DNA of 16,580 nucleotides from Paracoccaceae bacterium (GTDB lineage Bacteria > Pseudomonadota > Alphaproteobacteria > Rhodobacterales > Rhodobacteraceae): assembly GCA_009920815.1 (NCBI GenBank), contig RFZH01000026.1, positions 1 through 16,580 of the forward strand, in the 5' to 3' direction. Positions 15,423 through 16,580 of the stretch are shown one piece after another. The translations under genes were made by a program, and so were the position numbers. How positions within the stretch are numbered: position 1 is the first letter of the stretch; each line of letters opens with the position of its first letter. The notes below the pieces were generated by a model. It saw only the letters and a program-made list of their open reading frames with translations, was not told the DNA's origin and did no database searches.

Positions 15423-15662
15423 ATGGCATCCGACCGTCAAAACCTGCAAGACGCTTTTCTAAATCATGTTCGCAAGGCAAAAGTGCCGGTAACTGTTTTC
15501 TTGATCAATGGTGTAAAACTTCAGGGCGTTGTCACGTGGTTTGATAATTTTTGTATTCTCCTGCGTCGTGATGGACAATCGCAGTTGGTGTATAAACACG
15601 CAATTTCCACGATTATGCCATCGCAACCAATTTCGCTATATGAGGGCGAAGAACCAAGTTGA
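15423..15662 (+). CDS. hfq: RNA chaperone Hfq
   Basis: Hfq is a hexameric Sm-like ring that pairs small RNAs with mRNAs and affects RNA decay. The 79-residue protein is the short-tailed form common in alphaproteobacteria. Visible are the N-terminal helix QNLQDAFLNHVRKAK with proximal-face Q9, the Sm1 motif VTVFLINGVKLQGVVTWFDNF (24-43) followed by ILLRRDG, and the Sm2 motif YKHAISTIMPS (57-67), whose Y57-K58-H59 form the proximal uridine pocket. Basic residues R17, K18 and K20 stand at the lateral rim. F26 replaces the Tyr of E. coli at the distal face. AAGG lies 8 bases before the ATG. The stop overlaps the hflX start by one base (TGATG), and hfq-hflX is a classic conserved pair. Confidence 0.97.
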   Translation: MASDRQNLQDAFLNHVRKAKVPVTVFLINGVKLQGVVTWFDNFCILLRRDGQSQLVYKHAISTIMPSQPISLYEGEEPS

Positions 15663-16580
15663 TGGAACATGATAGGCGCGTAACCCGCACGTGGGTTTTG
15701 CATCCAGATATCAAATCTGACAAAGATCGCCGCGCCGCAAAACCTGCACTAGAAGAAGCCGTAGCACTCGCTGCGGCTTTACCTGATTTAGAGGTGGTCG
15801 GCAAAACGCTGGTTCCCTTGCCGCGGCCGCAGCCAGGACGATTGTTCGGGTCAGGAAAAGTCGACGAATTGGCCCAATTGTTCAAAGCCAACGAGATTGA
15901 GTTGGTGATGATCGACGGCCCAGTTACGCCTGTGCAACAGCGCAATCTCGAAAAAGATTGGAATGTTAAGATCCTTGATCGCACGGGTCTTATTCTGGAA
16001 ATTTTCTCGGATCGGGCCGCGACCCGCGAAGGTGTGTTGCAGGTCGAAATGGCCGCGCTGAGTTATCAACGCACGCGTTTGGTGCGGGCGTGGACCCACC
16101 TTGAACGGCAACGTGGTGGTTTGGGGTTTGTCGGGGGACCTGGTGAAACCCAGATCGAAGCAGACCGTCGTGCCATTGACGAACAATTGGTTCGTTTGAA
16201 ACGTCAATTGGAAAAGGTTGTCAAAACGCGTACGCTGCACCGTGCGGCGCGGGCCAAAGTGCCTTATCCAATCGTGGCCTTGGTCGGCTATACCAATGCT
16301 GGAAAATCCACGATCTTTAACCGTTTGACAGGCGCTGATGTCATGGCCAAAGACATGTTGTTTGCCACGCTTGATCCCACCATGCGCGCGGTCAAATTGG
16401 CAAATGGCGTTGATGTGATTCTGTCGGATACTGTGGGTTTTATTTCAGATCTGCCAACAGAATTGGTCGCCGCATTCCGCGCCACATTAGAAGAGGTGCT
16501 TGCCGCCAACCTAATCTTGCATGTGCGCGACATTTCACACGCCGCCACCGAAGAACAAGCCGAAGATGTGCGTACGATCA
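15662..16580 (+). CDS. hflX: Ribosome-associated GTPase HflX, 3'-truncated
   Basis: HflX is a GTPase that binds the 50S subunit and splits stalled ribosomes. The window holds 306 codons before the right edge, about 70% of the usual 420-430 residues. The N-terminal HflX domain shows GRLFGSGKVDEL (59-70), RTGLILEIFSDRAATREG (107-124), and the glycine-rich RGGLGFVGGPGETQIEADRR (151-170). A coiled-coil stretch at about 170-195 leads to the G domain with G1 P-loop GYTNAGKS (209-216), FATLDPT (234-240, switch I region) and G3 DTVGF (256-260). The base-recognition NKxD motif lies beyond the edge. The start ATG at 15662 shares its A with the hfq TGA stop; no other start gives the full N-terminal domain. 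It is read only from the raw sequence because its end is off the window. Confidence 0.95.
   Translation, partial: MEHDRRVTRTWVLHPDIKSDKDRRAAKPALEEAVALAAALPDLEVVGKTLVPLPRPQPGRLFGSGKVDELAQLFKANEIELVMIDGPVTPVQQRNLEKDWNVKILDRTGLILEIFSDRAATREGVLQVEMAALSYQRTRLVRAWTHLERQRGGLGFVGGPGETQIEADRRAIDEQLVRLKRQLEKVVKTRTLHRAARAKVPYPIVALVGYTNAGKSTIFNRLTGADVMAKDMLFATLDPTMRAVKLANGVDVILSDTVGFISDLPTELVAAFRATLEEVLAANLILHVRDISHAATEEQAEDVRTI

Noticed and set aside
1..16580. Mobile elements, CRISPR arrays, tRNA or rRNA genes, riboswitches, toxin-antitoxin or defence genes
   Set aside because: I saw no transposase, integrase, regularly spaced repeats, tRNA-like cloverleaf or unexplained gene; every substantial frame on the coding strand is assigned to a known core family.

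Overview
The window reads as chromosomal core sequence from an alphaproteobacterium, most likely a Rhodobacteraceae (roseobacter-type) member. The best lineage evidence is gene order and protein type: dusB(nifR3)-ntrB-ntrC followed directly by ntrY-ntrX, then trkA-trkH-hfq-hflX, together with an NtrC that has lost the sigma54-contacting GAFTGA loop as in Rhodobacter. Separate ispD and ispF genes, rather than a fused ispDF, fit the same group. Genus cannot be fixed from the sequence. The DNA is uniform in base and codon style, and I see no mobile element, prophage, CRISPR array, tRNA or rRNA.

Layout. Positions 1-1448 hold the 3' part of a plus-strand ABC-F ATPase gene (uup). A bidirectional terminator at 1534-1564 separates it from a convergent minus-strand block. 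Read in its own direction, that block is ispD (5011), ispF, pgpA and pncC, joined by 1-4 base overlaps, then a 154-base gap carrying a probable promoter, then amtB (2766 to 1585). From 5200 to the right edge everything is on the plus strand: dusB-ntrB-ntrC (overlapping or 3 bases apart), ntrY-ntrX (8-base overlap), trkA-trkH (1-base overlap), hfq-hflX (1-base overlap), with hflX cut by the right edge. No gene-free stretch exceeds 300 bases. The longest are 5012-5199 between divergent ispD and dusB, 2767-2920 before amtB, 1449-1584 after uup, and 15319-15422 before hfq.

How the genes work together. The right half is a nitrogen and cation control region. NtrB/NtrC is the PII-responsive nitrogen pair, and AmtB, the ammonium channel encoded about 2.4 kb from dusB, is a plausible target. 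NtrY/NtrX is a second, membrane-anchored pair of the same kind. TrkA/TrkH imports K+, while Hfq and HflX act on RNA and ribosomes. The left half supplies isoprenoid precursors (IspD, IspF), phosphatidylglycerol (PgpA) and NAD salvage (PncC).

No new multi-gene system is evident. The items most worth checking are small: an A-R-N triplet run and a dyad in the hfq leader that could mediate Hfq autoregulation, a long hairpin spanning the ntrX stop codon, imperfect direct repeats at the amtB promoter, and two NtrC-family regulators that both lack a normal GAFTGA motif.
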